From: Nocardioides carbamazepini
GTDB taxonomy: Bacteria; Actinomycetota; Actinomycetes; Propionibacteriales; Nocardioidaceae
Reading direction: 5' to 3'
DNA: 64,000 nucleotides
Assembly (NCBI RefSeq): GCF_024614185.1
Contig: NZ_JAHTLF010000016.1
Coordinates: 558,001 to 622,000, forward strand
The position numbers and the translations under genes were made by a program. How positions within the stretch are numbered: the stretch's first letter is position 1; each line of letters opens with the position of its first letter. Shown here in pieces: positions 63,702 to 64,000 of the stretch. A model generated the notes under the pieces. It was given only the letters and a program-made list of their open reading frames with translations, made no database searches and had not been told where the DNA came from.

Positions 63702-63983
63702 TCAGGCCCGTCGGCGGTCGGGACACGCGGGCTCGGCGAGATCGGCCTCCGGGATCCGGATCCGGAGGCGACGCAGCCAGGCCGGGGTGGACTCGGGCCC
63801 CCGCTGCTGCCCGACCTGCGGCGGCAGCGGCCGCCAGGACCGAGGCAGCGGGTCCACGGCACACCACGTCGGAGCAGCGCGTCCGGCCCGCTCGAACTCG
63901 TGACCGACAACGGCGGCGAGCAGCGTGTCCCACTCGAGGCTGTCCGTCGGCACCGGTGCCGCGTTCCAGGCGTCGAGAGTCAC
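63702..63983 (-). CDS. Hypothetical protein, possibly partial at the window edge
   Basis: 93 residues if the GTG at 63981-63983 is the start, but the frame stays open to base 64000, so the gene may begin outside. The visible part has LEWDTLLAAVVGHEFERAGR, a Pro/Trp-rich middle and a C-terminal TPAWLRRLRIRIPEADL. That ending recalls the tail of small actinobacterial HTH proteins coded beside nucleotidyltransferase-like toxins, which would make it an antitoxin-type gene; I hold this loosely. No signal peptide or membrane helix. Confidence 0.5.
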   Translation of the reverse strand: MTLDAWNAAPVPTDSLEWDTLLAAVVGHEFERAGRAAPTWCAVDPLPRSWRPLPPQVGQQRGPESTPAWLRRLRIRIPEADLAEPACPDRRRA

Positions 63984-64000
63984 CGTGTCGTCGGCCTGCA

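Overview
The window is very GC-rich, with dense operons, many 4-nt ATGA/GTGA start-stop overlaps and frequent GTG starts. Two mycofactocin-type short-chain dehydrogenases, an F420-type LLM oxidoreductase, a bacterial CYP51, a single-chain acyl-CoA carboxylase, TadG-like and sortase genes, and a KstR-like palindrome all point to an actinobacterium. My best guess is Nocardioidaceae (Nocardioides or a close relative). No rRNA, tRNA, CRISPR array, phage module or intact insertion sequence was seen.

Layout. 1-5.3 kb: the edge of a lipoprotein gene, a strongly folded candidate leader RNA with a 12-codon ORF, and an MFS efflux pump with its MarR repressor behind an 18-bp-arm inverted repeat, followed by a GH13 glucosidase and a thioesterase-like gene. 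5.3-11.6 kb: a DtxR/IdeR regulator, a sirtuin-PIMT-DUF2277 operon, a SigE-type sigma factor with a membrane beta-propeller protein, and an enoyl-reductase-like gene. 11.6-16.8 kb: a cell-surface module made of a Pro/Gly-rich secreted protein, a TadG-like protein, a sortase and an ECF sigma factor fused to a zinc anti-sigma motif, a membrane helix and extracellular domains. Three of these genes share one promoter motif. 17-22.6 kb: an 1846-residue fused biotin carboxylase/BCCP/carboxyltransferase.

22.6-33.1 kb: two TetR genes diverge from a catabolic cluster. It holds three related SDRs (the first has lost its catalytic Ser and Lys), a PLP aminotransferase, a sugar-type ABC importer, RidA, a GlcG/HbpS-like protein and a convergent SnoaL-like gene. 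33.2-39.3 kb: two secreted purple-acid-phosphatase-like proteins; the larger carries an apparently perfect 811-bp tandem duplication.

39.5-50.9 kb: a sterol/steroid-type locus. An LLM oxidoreductase and an unknown protein diverge, across a KstR-like box, from TetR, CYP123-like P450, SDR, CYP51, ferredoxin, NTF2-like, aldehyde dehydrogenase, SDR, hydroxyisobutyrate-dehydrogenase-like, Uma2 nuclease-like and CMD genes. From memory the order resembles the Mycobacterium tuberculosis cyp51/cyp123 neighbourhood, with the Uma2 gene as the intruder.

50.9-64 kb: a phosphopantetheinyl transferase, an LPNTG surface protein, a nitrilase-family and a NodB-family hydrolase convergent with a LuxR-HTH/periplasmic-binding-domain fusion regulator, a leucine-rich-repeat/phytase-like/collagen-like secreted protein, a lamin-tail-domain secreted protein and a partial gene at the edge. 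No dedicated defence system was found. The least conventional elements are the ECF/sortase regulon, the SDR cluster with a pseudo-dehydrogenase, the leader RNA and the phosphatase duplication.
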